Source: Bagarius yarrelli (taxonomy: Eukaryota; Chordata; Actinopteri; Siluriformes; Sisoridae). From it: 64,000 nt of DNA. The notes beneath the pieces were generated by a model. It saw only the letters and a program-made list of their open reading frames with translations, was not told the origin of the DNA and did no database searches. Position numbers and translations under genes: made by a program. Location: assembly GCA_005784505.1 (NCBI GenBank), contig VCAZ01000194.1, forward strand, positions 62,001 through 126,000. Reading direction: 5' to 3'. Below, piece by piece: positions 46,260 through 57,104 of the stretch (position 1 is the stretch's first letter; each line of letters starts with the position of its first letter).

Positions 46260-47420
46260 GTCAATCCTAAAGCTTGCTAAACCCCAACATCTCTTCTTTT
46301 AGGACTTTTAGTGTACCCCTGACTGTATGCCCAAAAACCAGCTTAGCTAAATTTAAGAGACTCCTGAACTGTTGCCCGAATTGAAAATAGAAGCAATGGA
46401 ATTCCTTTGTCCCACTCGTTTTCTGTCTCACTACAATACTTTCTCAACATTGCCTAAAGTGCCAACAAGTCCCTTGACTTTCAAGATGATCAGCACTAAA
46501 TACACAGTGTGTAATATGCAGTGACTTGAAAACCTCTGAACCAGCTTACTAAGATTGTATCACTAGAGGCATTACAACTCTGGCTGTGCTTATATGTGTT
46601 CTTCAACAGTGGAGGACACGCATGAAAATAGAAATAGAATTTACAGTGATACCCCATCACACTTCCAGGGAATAAAGTTGGGTGAGATTAATTTTGGGAA
46701 AATAATATTGTTTAATTTTTTGTTTGAATAAACAATCCCCAGTAGGGGTTTGGAATTATGGTTGGGATTGGGGCCAGAGGCTAGAAATGGATTAGCGGTT
46801 GGGTAATAAGTTTGGCTGTTGGCTAAAAGTTAAGGGTTAGGTTTAAAGTTAGGGGTAAAAATGTAGGAGAAGGTAGCCTAGTGGAAATCCTGTTCATCTG
46901 TGCAAATTCTGTAGAAGCATATAAGTTGTGATTTGATTAAGCCTTTGACTGAATATTTTGGGTGGGAGCTGGTTTTATGTAGCAGACTATGTGTGGGTTT
47001 TGAGTGACTTTGGGTGGATTAGCGTCTCATTTTAAAACACTGTAGTGCTAAGGAATTGGATGGATAATGGATAAATTTTGTATTAAACATTATAATATTT
47101 GGGTGGTGTGTGTTAGCTGTTTTAATTTATTAAATTTAAAGTCATTAAAATTTGTAGTCATTACGGCTAAGATTTAAATATTCCCACCCTTTTTCCACCC
47201 TTTTTTGGTGTGGGGTTAGAACGGGCACATACCTTTTTTTTTAATTTTATTATTTTGTGTGTATTTTTGTATCTATGTGAATAAAAAAACTTTTTTATGG
47301 GTACTTTAGAGTTTTCTTCTTTAATTGTACCCACAAAATACATTAAAATCGAATTAAAATAAATGAAAAAACATATGTATAATCTAAAAAGATGAGTCAA
47401 ATAAGAGTCTAATAAGAGGT
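46260..47420. other. No gene seen; G-rich repeat-like stretch inside
   Basis: 46730-46870 has irregular 'gggttagg' and 'ttaggggt' motifs like those of 47426-47700. Otherwise AT-rich with no recognised exon. More integrase or gag sequence of the gypsy element might lie at 46210-46450 but is too decayed to call. Confidence 0.4.
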
Positions 47421-47425
47421 ATGTG

Positions 47426-47700
47426 ATGGGTTGAGGTTGAGGATAATAGTTGGGGTTTTGGGTTAAAAAATAGGAACGGGGTTAGGTTAGGGAGTTAGGG
47501 TCAGAAGGTTGGGGTCAGGGATTAGGTTAGGATTAGTTTAGGATCAGGGGTTACGTTAGATTTAGCGAGTGGGGTTGGGTTAAGGTCAGGGATTTAATTT
47601 AATTCAAGGATCAAAGTTAGGTTGAGGTTAGGGTCAGGTTGGGCTCGAGGGTTAGGGTGGTGTCAGGTTTGAGTCAGGGGTTAGGTTAGGTACATGGACT
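47426..47700 (+). repeat. Degenerate telomere-like repeat, G-rich on plus strand
   Basis: Repeated 'ggttaggg', 'gttagggtcagg' and 'ggggttaggttag' motifs run over about 270 bp, mixed with GGTCAGG variants. It resembles decayed TTAGGG DNA in the opposite strand sense to 28198-28455. Confidence 0.6.
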
Positions 47701-47976
47701 GAAGTAGATGATGTTAAAAAGGTCAGTATTGGGTTCTGAACAAGAGAATTTCAGACATTGTTGGGTGAGTAACAGAAAACAGAAGAGTGCAAGAAGTGTT
47801 TCCCCCCTCAAATAAGAACTGCTATCACTGATAATAGGTCGAATTATCAGTGCCTAGTGGTGCGTGTTTCCTAATTATTTATTTGCTTTCAGTAGGTAGT
47901 AAGCTTTATCCAAAATTACCACTTGGGAATCTTGTTAGCTGGTTTTATAACTACGTTTGAATTTTGTGACAGTTTT

Positions 47977-48282
47977 TTAAGTGTCTTTTTTTTTTGGTTC
48001 GACAGTAAGATTGGGTTTATTGACTTTTCTGTGTCGGGTTCGCGCTAGTGTGTGCGTATCATTATGAATGAAGGTTCGGATACTCTCTGAGACAGATTCC
48101 AGTGTTGGTTCCCAATGTGAGTCAGCTAAAAAAGGTAAATGATCTTTTTTGCTTTTATAATTAAAATAACCTAATAATTTTAGCCATCTGTAATACCTAG
48201 TGTACATCTCTGTAGAGCTCCATTTGGTCAACTCATTGTCGTGTGGGTATGAGTTCTCTAAAAACTCTATTTCTGTTTCCAT
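47977..48282 (-). pseudogene. Possible Penelope-like retroelement N-terminal fragment
   Basis: A 101-codon frame with 'RYYRWLKLLGYFNY', 'DSHWEPTLESVSESI' and a late 'KPNLTVEPKKKDT'. A Trp-Pro block, then an 'NLT-E' block with a basic stretch, recalls the region before RT in Penelope-like elements, but the following conserved motif is absent. The match rests on a few residues, so this is a weak call. The frame ends in a stop at 47977. Confidence 0.3.
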
Positions 48283-48385
48283 AAGTATGTAACATAAGAG
48301 GTTAATTATGTTTAATAAACGGGGAGTTACATTTATCCCCTTTACATGTTTAATTGGTCTAACCAGAATTCAAGTATTTTCGCAG

Positions 48386-48723
48386 ATGTATCTGAGCCCC
48401 AGTGGACAGGGTCAGGCGCTTCTGTACGTGAACCAAGCCTACTTATCTTCGGTAGGAAATGGCACTTGTCTATCAATATTTTATCAGAGTTTGTACTTCT
48501 GTAGGTCTAACTGACCTGAAAGGTTGATGAGAAAAGTTGTAGTCGGAGTCTGCTTACAATTATTCAACCCTAGTGAAAGGATCATCTATTTTAATTCAGG
48601 GTGAGGCATCAGTTTGTTAAGAACACCCCTGATGTGATAAAAGGTCGCCCTTGGGAAGATTTCTACCTGGACTTCTCTGTCCTTGAACAGTGCAACCCAT
48701 ACCAGATTGGAGTCACCAAAGAT
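48386..48723 (+). other. Two exon-like segments of unknown gene
   Basis: Segment A is 48386-48451 (acceptor CGCAG|ATG, donor TCG|GTAGGA), 22 codons, 'MYLSPSGQGQALLYVNQAYL' plus SS. Segment B is 48600-48723 (acceptor TTCAG|GG, donor GAT|GTAAGA), 41 codons, with 'HQFVKNTPDVIKGRPWEDF' followed by YLDFSVLEQ. Composition and splice signals look like real coding exons. The phases do not match directly, so an exon may be missing or the gene may be decayed. I do not recognise the protein. They lie about 1.2 kb before the dhx38 relic on the same strand but do not resemble DHX38. Confidence 0.45.
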
Positions 48724-48899
48724 GTAAGAATTTAAACAAGCCTGGCGGATAAGGGTCGGCTGATGTTCTGTCTTCTAGGATTTCTGAATGCTGTATGACC
48801 TGTGACAATTTAAAATATATATTTTTTTTGTTAAAATAAGATCTATAGTAGGACCTCAAACCTATTGCGTAGTGGTAATGCAGCCATGCTACCCACAAA

Positions 48900-49550
48900 A
48901 AAGGTCAAATTAATATATATAAATAAATCTAAAACAATTTATCTGTAAATAAATGTTAAAAAGTAAATTCATTGAATGATAAATATGTGCTAAAAATTAA
49001 TAAACTAAAATTAATTTTAAAAAAAGTATATATATATCTTATATAATTATATATTAATATAATAAAAAATGTAAAAAAAACCCCAAAAAAATATATAGAT
49101 ATATTTTGATTACAACTTTCAAGCAAAGACTTACCCTGATATAAAAGAATGGTGCTTTTTCGCCCTCTAGTGGGTGTTTGGGGAAAGGAAACGTTGTAAA
49201 AATGCAGTTTTAAAAGGGTGATCCTGCACTAATGTTATTTTTAAGGGTAACAAGAATGATTAAGATTATCTTCAGTGTGCGCACTCTTTTGTGAACCGGT
49301 TAGCAAAAGGGTTATACTCACTCCTACCTGTCCTCTAGGTTGTTCAAGGTTACCCCATGAGTGTTAGTTCTCCTAATCCAAGTTTGACATATTTTTTTTT
49401 TACTAAAAATATAAAATCAAACTTTATTTTGTTAAAATAAGATCCAATAGACATTTAAAATACCAAAAATGTAAAAGATCAGTGATAAAAGAAGGTTAAG
49501 AGTTGTAAGAGGAAACAGAGGAGAAAATATAGGTGGAAAATGGCCTAATG
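48900..49550. other. No gene seen
   Basis: Very AT-rich, with TATA-rich runs at 49026-49110. Nothing recognised. Confidence 0.4.
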
Positions 49551-49559
49551 TTTCACCAG

Positions 49560-49900
49560 GGTGTTGCTTTATCTTCTTTTTCTTCTTTCTCTGTCTTTTA
49601 TCTCTCCCTCTACCGACCCTGCCAGTTTCTTATTTTTCTGTCTCTCTGTTTTATTATTATTTTTTTCTTAATCTCTCTGTCCCTTTTCCACTTTCCTTTT
49701 TTTTCTTCCCTCCTTGTGTCTCTTTCTGTCTCTCTCTTGGTCTGCCATTCCCTCCTCCTTCTCTCTCTTCCATGTTCCTTCTTTTTCTCTCTGTCTCCCT
49801 CTGTTTTCTTGTGTGCTCACTCTTCACTCGCCCCCCTGTCTCTCTCTCTCTCTCTCTCTCTGTCTCCCCCTCTCTCTCTTTGTCTCTCTCTTGCTCTCAA
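49560..49900 (+). repeat. Polypyrimidine (TC/CTT) tract
   Basis: About 340 bases of C and T, ending in the acceptor of the first dhx38-like exon. The Ser/Leu/Phe-rich frames across it are spurious. Confidence 0.9.
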
Positions 49901-50084
49901 GTGCTCTGACAACGACAGGTCAGCTGATGGTGGAGTTTCCTTTAGACCTGGATCTGTCCAAGAAGTTGATTATGTCCTGCGAAGTGGGCTGCAGTGCCGA
50001 CTTTCTCATCGTTGTCTCCATGTTGTCTGTTCCGACCATCTTCTACAGACCCAAGGTTTCCTTTCACTTTTCTTACAAAGTAAT

Positions 50085-50750
50085 CTGACCAAAAGTTTGT
50101 GGACACCTCACCAGCACAACGACATCAGTGTTTCTTTACAACAAAGTCTGAAGTGCACTTATCTAGAATGTCTTTGCATTGACGGTTTTCCCTGTCATTT
50201 TCACTGAAACTAAAAGACTTACTCACTGTTCCAGCATGACAATGACCCTGTGCACAAAACCTATAAAGTCCATACTTGAGTATGTACTACATTTAGTTTG
50301 TATTTCCTAATTACAAAGGAAGTATTTTCGGTATAGTATGATTATGGGAGTTAGGAATAAAATTCGGACGTACGTTTACCATGTTTATAACGTCACTTGA
50401 CGTGATGTCATAACAGTGTGAATATTTAAAAGTGTATAATGTTTAACAAGTGCAGTTGGGCTTAAGGAATAGAAAAGTGTCCATTGTATGCGTGCTACAG
50501 AATCTGGGCCAAAGTATTAGATCATCCAGAAACTCTTTACCTATTTTTTTTTTCGCCATTTAAACAATTGAAATTTAAGCTGCTGTGATGTCGAATGTCA
50601 CGTGACCATATCAACACGGCGGATTTAGTGCATACTTGAAGATGCATGAGATTTTGGATGCAGCACACATCTGGAATGTTTGAAAAATACATAGAGATGA
50701 AATGAGCAGATGTCCCAACACTTTTGTCAGTATAGTGTGTAGATACATAT
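50085..50750. mobile_element. Non-autonomous Tc1-like remnant (tentative)
   Basis: The left end 'ctgaccaaaagtttgtggac' and right end 'ccaacacttttgtcagtata' are imperfect inverted repeats in the first intron of the dhx38 relic. 'gttccagcatgacaatgacc' (50230-50249) resembles the transposase stretch around the second Asp in Tc1-like elements. No frame survives. Confidence 0.5.
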
Positions 50751-51039
50751 TTAGGAAGGTATCTGATTACTGTATGTTGTCCTGTTTCTTTTGTTTTAGG
50801 GCAGCGAAGAGGAGAGTGACCAGGTGAGGGAAAAGTTTGCTGTACCTGAGAGAGATCACCTGACCTACCTGAACGTCTACCTGCAGAGGCAGAACAACAA
50901 CTACTTCAGCATCTGGTGCAACAAGCACTTCATCCACACCAAGGCCATGCGCAAAGTACACATTCCACCATACCTGACTGATGATCTGCTCAGATTGATT
51001 ATGGGCTTCTTACTTTCTTATTTGTCCAGATAAATATTT

Positions 51040-51220
51040 CAAATTTTCAATTTGTCTAATTTGTCCAACTGACCTTCTCAATTGATTTTATTTGGTCAGG
51101 TGAACTTCTCAATTGATCTCATTTGTCCAACTGAACTTCTCAATTGATCTCATTTGTCCAGTTAAACTTTTCAATTTACCTCATTTGTCCAGCTGAATTT
51201 TTCATTTATCCAACTGAACA
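51040..51220 (+). repeat. 31-bp minisatellite
   Basis: About 5.5 copies of a unit close to ttctcaattgatctca + tttgtccaactgaac (31 bp), decaying at both ends. It lies where the DHX38 exon encoding VREVRAQ-type sequence would be expected, so it may have replaced it. Confidence 0.85.
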
Positions 51221-51224
51221 ATTG

Positions 51225-51330
51225 ACGATTAAGGGCCATGATTAGGGGCCTATCAGTGAAGGCTTGTTGGTGCTGGAAATTAAACCTATTATCTTAAGCC
51301 AACACATTAACCACTAAGCTACCCCCTCCC
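51225..51330 (-). repeat. tRNA-derived SINE, truncated
   Basis: 'gattaagggccatgattagg' and the reversed head 'acattaaccactaagctacc' match the local SINE family. The 3' tail is lost. Confidence 0.65.
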
Positions 51331-52624
51331 AATTTAAGAATAATTAAAATGTATTCCAGTTCTCTATGCACCTTTTGCTCCCTGATTTGTATGCACATTT
51401 TTTAGTCTTTCCAGTTGAAATATTCCGGTTGACTGTTTAGGAGTTTTCTATTCCAAACTGGTGTTTACATTTTTCAGTCAAAATCATTTTCTAACACAAC
51501 TTGTTTATTTCTGCGTGAATATTAAAGATAAAATTTTAGTAAAGATGAGCCTTGTCGTTTAATCGCGCTATGTGACGGCGTGAGTATGTCCTGTTGCTGA
51601 AATCTTTTATGAAAAGAAAATTTTCCATGGCAGATTCTAGTGGAAGTGTGTGTATATATAGTTTGTGAAATTTGGTGATTACATGAACGTACAAACTGGG
51701 AATGCCATGTCACCTTCACCCCACCAGCTCAGTCTTCGGCATGGGCTAAACCCTGATTACATCACCTACCACCAAGGTATCGTCTGCCCCCCCCCTCTAT
51801 AATTCATATTTACTGCTCTAATTAGTTCAAATATTAATCTCACACACACATCAATCCTTATTTTATGCATCCTTTCAGCTTTTCTCACATTTGCAGATAG
51901 ACAGATTGATTTATCGATTGTTTTATTGATCCCTGAGGGAAGTCGTTTTGTCACTGCGGGAAAAGATGCTGAATACGAAGCATCTGATTATAAGGACGCT
52001 GCAGGCGTTCACAAGGACGCCGAGTTCTAGGCAATAAGTACAGACATAAAGAACGGATTTATTATAAGGACAAAGAGACAAAAAGTCGCTGGGTCCGATC
52101 AGCAGACATGTGAGAGTTTTAAATATTAAGGGTACAATGTGTGATGTTTAAAAAAAAAAAAAGGTTTCCAAAACTTAACATCACCAAACATCATCTAACC
52201 AACAACATATAACGTTGAGGAAATCCGGATATCCAGGACACCACGGAGACCATAAAGCTCAAAGTGAGAGCGCACAGTAGGTAGTAAGTTGTTTCTCGGT
52301 TAAGTTGGGTGTTCGTCCAGAATTCGTTCAAAAATTGTTTGTGTTAGAGGAAAGCCAATCCAAGCCAAGCGAAGCAATTGTTGACAACTTCAAACATTTA
52401 TCCAAATGTCCAAAACAACTCAATGTCTCTGACAGAACAGCAGCTGCATACGAAGAGAGAGAAGAAATAGAAGAGGTTCGCACCGCACAGCTCACAGAAC
52501 TGTCATTTACTACTGCATCATCATCGTCATCATCAGAAACTCTCACTCTCTGAAAAGCTCAACCATCTTACAGATACAGATTCTGCTTTACTTACATACT
52601 GTCTGTCAGGGAAAAAGTTTCATC

Positions 52625-52860
52625 AAACCTCGTCCTCCATCTCAGACTTTCTCTTTTCTTTCTTTCTTACACTTTCTCTCTCTCTCTATCTCTATCTGAC
52701 ACACTCTCTCTCACTTCATCTCACACTCTCTCTGTGTGTCTCTCTCTCTCTGTCTTACTCTCTCTCTATTTGTCTCACTCTGTCTCACACACTCTCTCTC
52801 TCTCTGTTTCTCTTTCTCCGTCTCTCTCTTTGTATTACACACTCTCTCTCTTTGAGCTTT
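52625..52860 (+). repeat. TC-rich microsatellite
   Basis: Runs of tctctc and cacactctctc over about 235 bp. Confidence 0.9.
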
Positions 52861-53215
52861 TCTCACCTCTCGTCTTTGCCCAAGAGGAACAGGAATAATA
52901 TCGACTCCTGGCTGACCTCCATTACTGTATCAGCGACGGTGCGGCACAGGAGACGAGTCTGCCTTAATTTTCTGATTAATCTGAAAAATTAATTTCGACA
53001 CATCTGCAGCTACCAGAAAAGGAAGAGATTGGTTTTTTAAGATGACACATTATTAATTAATCACTAAATTTATCTCTAAATCAAAGCCGGCTGCCGGCTG
53101 CCGGCGGCGACGACCGCATTTAAGGGACAGATCCGAGTTTTGATTTCCGTGACTGCAGGACGTGATAATTAACGTGGCGTTCCCCAGACCACCTCTCAGA
53201 CACCTTCAGGATTTA
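52860..53215. other. Non-repetitive island, possible conserved element
   Basis: A stretch of mixed composition with homeobox-like TAATTAAT and TTAATTTT cores and a CpG-rich GCCGGC cluster (53087-53112), between two microsatellites. No frame was recognised. It differs clearly from the AT-rich DNA around it. Function is unknown. Confidence 0.3.
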
Positions 53216-53271
53216 AATAAGAAAACGCAATTTAGCAAAGGTGCAGAAATAAAAAGTGTGACTTATTTTTA

Positions 53272-53273
53272 GA

Positions 53274-53318
<45 letters not shown>
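53272..53318. repeat. (TA)n microsatellite
   Basis: Alternating TA for about 45 bases, preceded by AGATATATATTA. Confidence 0.95.
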
Positions 53319-53321
<3 letters not shown>

Positions 53322-54264
53322 TTCAATCGACATACCAGCTTAAAGATGTTAAATTGTAGCCATAGATCTCTCTGTGCGATTTTAAGAAATTTCTTTCTTT
53401 TTTTTTTTGAGAGAGAGAGCTCAGATTTCATAATCAAAAATACAGAAATTAATTTACAGAAGTATTTTTCAATATAGCACATCGTCTGACCTTAGTATTA
53501 GGAGTGGAAATGATGAGAAATGTGGAGATAAAATGTATTTAATCTTTGTTTTAATCTATAAAAAATGGTATATTAAAGGAAATGAAATAAAATGAAGTAG
53601 TTTTGTAGGTGCTACAAATAAAATAAACTTTAGGTTTACATTCGAAGCTATGGCTGTAATTAAAACTGATTTAAATATGTGGGACGTAAGAAGAATAAGA
53701 AGTAAAATTTTTAATCAAAATAAATTTTTTATTTTTAAATCAGTTTAATAAATAGCAAATTAATAAATGGGTTTAAAAACGATCTTGCATTTAAATACCA
53801 GCATCACCAAGCTACATATTTTTCCTTGGAGCTGCAGCAGTCCATCTGTACTCGACATTTCTTTATTAGACATTTAATAAGAAGAAATTTGCGTTAAACC
53901 TGTACCGAACTTATAAATCAGAGAAATTGTAAATTGTTTAAAAGTTTCAGGACACATTCTGTTTGGTTGTAGATGTGCGAACACAGGATATCTAAAAAAA
54001 AATCCACACACACACACACTCCGCTGTCACCCAGATGAGGATGAGTTCCACCTTGAATTCTTTTTAAACTTTCTTTCTAATCATCTCTCAGTTAGATATG
54101 TTCTCATCTCTGATTTCTCACATCAGATTAGATTAGATTAGATTAGATTAAACTTTGTCATTGTGTAAGGTACATGTACAGAGCCAATGAAATGCAGTTA
54201 GCATCTAACCAGAAGTGCATAAGTGGCTTATTCACGATACATAGCAGTAGTGTGTATTATATGG

Positions 54265-54266
<2 letters not shown>

Positions 54267-54315
<49 letters not shown>
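54267..54315. repeat. (TATC)n microsatellite
   Basis: About 12 TATC units, ending at the left terminus of the Tc1-like element. Confidence 0.95.
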
Positions 54316-54316
<1 letters not shown>

Positions 54317-55908
54317 ACAGAAGTGAGTACACCCCTTACATTTCTTGTAAATATTTATTATATCTTTTTATGTGAAAACACTAAAGAAATGAAAGTCTGC
54401 TACAATGTAAAGTAGTGAATGTACAGCTTGTGTCCCATCCAAAAAAACTCAACACACAGCAATTAATGTCTAAACCCCTGGCAACAAAAATGAGTACACC
54501 CCTAAGAGGAAATGTCCAAATTGGGTCCAAAATGTCAATATTTTGTCTGGCCACCATTATTCTCCAGCACTGCCTTAACCCTCTTGGACATGGAGTTCAC
54601 TAGAGCTTCACAGGTTGACACTGGAATCCTCTTCACTCCTCCATGATGACGTCACGGAGCTGGTGGAAGTTGGAGACCTTGCTTTCCTCCACTTTCCATT
54701 TAAGGATGCCCCACAATAGGGTTTAGGTCTGGAGACTTGCTTGGCCAGTCCATCACTTTTATCCTCAGCTTCTTTAGCAAGGCAGTGGTCGTCTTGGAGT
54801 GGTCGTTATCATGTTGGAATACTGCCCTGCGGCCCAGTCTCCGAAGGGAGGGGATCATGCTCTGCTTCAGTATGTCACAGTACATGTTGGCATTCATGGT
54901 TCCCTCAATGAAGTGTAGCTCCCCAGTGCCGGCAGCACTCATGCAGCCCCAGACCATGACACTCCCACCACCATGCTTGCCCGTAGGCAAGACACACTTG
55001 TCTTTGTACTCCTCACCTGGTTTCCGCCACACACGCTTGACACCATCTGAAACAAACAAATTTATCTTGGTCTCATCAGACCACAGGACATGGTCCCAGT
55101 AATCCTTGTCCTTTGCCTGCTTGTCTTCAGCAAACTGTTTGCGGGCTTTCTTGTGCATCATCTTTAGAAGAGGCTTCTTTCTGGGATGACAGCCATGAAG
55201 ACCAATTTGATGCAGTGTGCAGCGTATGATCTGAGCACTGACAGACTGACCCCCCACCCCTTCAACTTCTGCAGCAGTGCTGGCAGCACTCATACGTCTA
55301 TTTAAAGACAACCTCTGGATATGATGCTGAGCACGTGCACTCAAATTCTTTGGTCGACCATGGCGAGGCCTGTTCTGAAGTGCAACCTGTCCTGTTAAAT
55401 CGCTGTATGGTCTTGGCCACCGTGCTACAGCTCAGTTTCAGGGTCTTGGCAATCTTCTTGTAGCCTAGGCCATCTTTATATAGAGCAACAATTCTTTTTT
55501 TCAGATCCTCAGAGAGTTCTTTGCCATGAGGTGCTATGCTGAACTTCCATTGACCAGTATGAAAGAGTGAGAGCAATAACACCAAATTTAACACACCTGC
55601 TCCCCATTCATACCTGAGACCTTGTAACACTAACAAGTTTCATAACAACAGGGAGGGAAAATGGCTACTTGGACCCAATTTGGACATTTCCTCGTAGGGG
55701 TTTACTCACTTTTGTTGCAAGGGGTTTAGATATTAATGGCTGTGTGTTGAGTTTTTTTTTTGAGGGGACAGCAAATTTACACTGTTACCCAAGCTGTACA
55801 TTCACTACTTTACACTGCAGCAGAGTTTCATTTCTTTAGTGTTTTCACATAAAAAGATATAATAAAATATTTGCAAGAAATGTAAGGGGGTGGTACTCAC
55901 TTCTGTGA
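54315..55908 (-). mobile_element. Tc1-like transposon, near full length
   Basis: Inverted ends TCACAGAAGTGAGTACACCCC (left) and the complement ending CACTTCTGTGA (right) are matched over at least 130 bp each side, for example 'gtgaaaacactaaagaaatg' on the left and its complement on the right. TA lies just outside the left end. Length is 1594 bp, normal for Tc1-like elements. It lies in the last intron of the dhx38 relic. Confidence 0.9.
54440..55560 (-). pseudogene. Tc1-like (DD34E) transposase, frameshifted
   Basis: Tc1 transposases bind the element ends and move it by cut and paste. The N-terminal HTH ('ELSEDLKKRIVALYKDGLGY', 'KIAKTLKLSCSTVAKTIQRF') lies in frame 55636-55298. The catalytic part (54700-55344) carries 'HVLWSDETKINLF' (first Asp), 'GGGSVMVWGCMSAAGTG' and 'AVFQHDND'. 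There is a frameshift between the two parts. Three residues are lost after QHDND, where the family has P-K-H. The frame breaks after 'SPDLNPI', just before the catalytic Glu region. The remaining C-terminus is still readable to about 54530 in another frame. It is inactive but relatively young-looking. Confidence 0.88.
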
Positions 55909-55915
55909 CATACTG

Positions 55916-55990
<75 letters not shown>
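55916..55990. repeat. (TA)n microsatellite
   Basis: About 75 bases of pure TA beside the right end of the Tc1-like element. Confidence 0.95.
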
Positions 55991-55992
<2 letters not shown>

Positions 55993-56317
55993 TAGTATGA
56001 TACAGTTAGAGCTCTGCAAAGTGTTTGTGTGAGTAAAATATGGATGGAATAGAGAGAAGTGTAAGGATAGATAGTTATGGATGTATGATACTGTATATAG
56101 AGAGTGAATATGAATAGAATATACAGAAGTGTAAGGATAGATAGTTATAGATGGTGCAATGATGCATAATGATTAAGTAGTGCAAAGTACAGAAAGTGGC
56201 AGTGCAGTAGTAATTAACACTGTATAATTAGCTGTTCAGTGCAGAAACAGCCACAGGAAAGAAGCTGTTTTTCTGTTTGTGCGGCTCTGGGGCATCGGTA
56301 GTGTCTGCCTGATGAAA

Positions 56318-56365
56318 CCCGATCTTCCAATCCAACACCTTTAACCACTGCGCTACCACTTTAGT
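56318..56365 (-). repeat. SINE head fragment, reversed
   Basis: 'tccaatccaacacctttaac' and 'cactgcgctaccacttta' are the reversed tRNA-like head of the local SINE. Confidence 0.6.
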
Positions 56366-57104
56366 GACCACAGAATGGATTGAGTCTAAACATTGTGTTC
56401 TTGTCTAAGGTCTTTTCTATTTTAAGTTAATATAAATTGTAAGATAAATTTCTCTGGTTGAGATCAATCGTGTTCGAGATCAAGATTCTTTTGATTAAAA
56501 ATGGAAATCAGTAAATCTTGTAGTCAAACTGGTTTCCTGTAATTCAATTTCTTCTTCTGAACAGGTCCATAAAGATCTGCTTCAGGGCAGGAGGAAAGAC
56601 GTCCCTATGACTCCTGCACACTTCGGCCTTTAGAGCACCCAAAGCTTCATCTCACTCCTGTCGTACTTCACACTAAACACCAGCAGTGGGGGCACTTGCA
56701 TAAGAGAAGAGGAGGAGGAGGAGGAGGAGAAGGAGGATGAAGAGTCACTTTAGATTTGTTTTCATGTCTCTGTAATGTGTGAGGTTTTATGTTCCGTGTA
56801 TTTGCTGTCTTTTTTTTTACACTTTGTGTAAACGGATAAACAGGACTTTGATTTTTATTGTGTGTTTTTGCGATGTGTCTATTTGTTTTACCTCTCCATT
56901 AAAATGCATGTGATTGCTAATGATTTAAAATGCTAATGATTTTACTGTGAGCTTTTCTTTAGCCGTTCAGTGGGGTATAAATCCTTGTACAGAATATTCA
57001 GTCATTTCATGTTATTTAGTAGAACCAGTTCTACGTTCTTGTGAAAACACCAAAGATACAATGATTTGCATTAGATTTCCGTCTCAACAAAAGTGACGCG
57101 TTTA

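Larger units (their letters stand above)
54126..56310 (+). repeat. Interspersed repeat interrupted by a Tc1 element
   Basis: The left part starts with (GATTA)n at 54126-54150, then 'tttgtcattgtgtaaggtac' and 'gaaatgcagttagcatctaa'. The right part resumes after the Tc1 element with 'aagtacagaaagtggcagtg' and 'ccacaggaaagaagctgttt'. Both ends belong to a fish interspersed repeat I recognise by pattern. The insertion also brought or sits in (TATC)n at 54267-54315 and (TA)n at 55916-55990. Confidence 0.55.
49902..56633 (+). pseudogene. dhx38: Decayed dhx38 (PRP16) copy, 3' part
   Basis: DHX38/PRP16 is the DEAH-box ATPase that remodels the spliceosome before the second splicing step. Exon 49902-50055 reads 'TTTGQLMVEFPLDLDLSKK' to 'SVPTIFYRPK'. 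Exon 50800-50955 starts in phase with 'GSEEESDQVREKFAVPERD' and ends 'KAMRK'. A third block ending at 51776 keeps 'MPCHLHPTSSVFGMG' but then has TAA where DHX38 has Tyr, a one-base loss just after, and an extra base before MPC. Its first part is unrecognisable. Exons for the following roughly 100 residues were not found. The last exon, 56565-56633, is open and ends 'PMTPAHFGL' plus TAG (family ending PARFGL). Introns are kept, so it arose by DNA duplication, not retrotransposition. A late ATTAAA is near 56897. It cannot make a full helicase. Confidence 0.8.

Noticed and set aside
49533..50207. 224-codon plus-strand frame over the pyrimidine tract and the first dhx38-like exon
   Set aside because: Most of it is Ser/Leu/Phe translation of a TC repeat. 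Over the exon it is in the wrong frame; the DHX38 frame is the other one.
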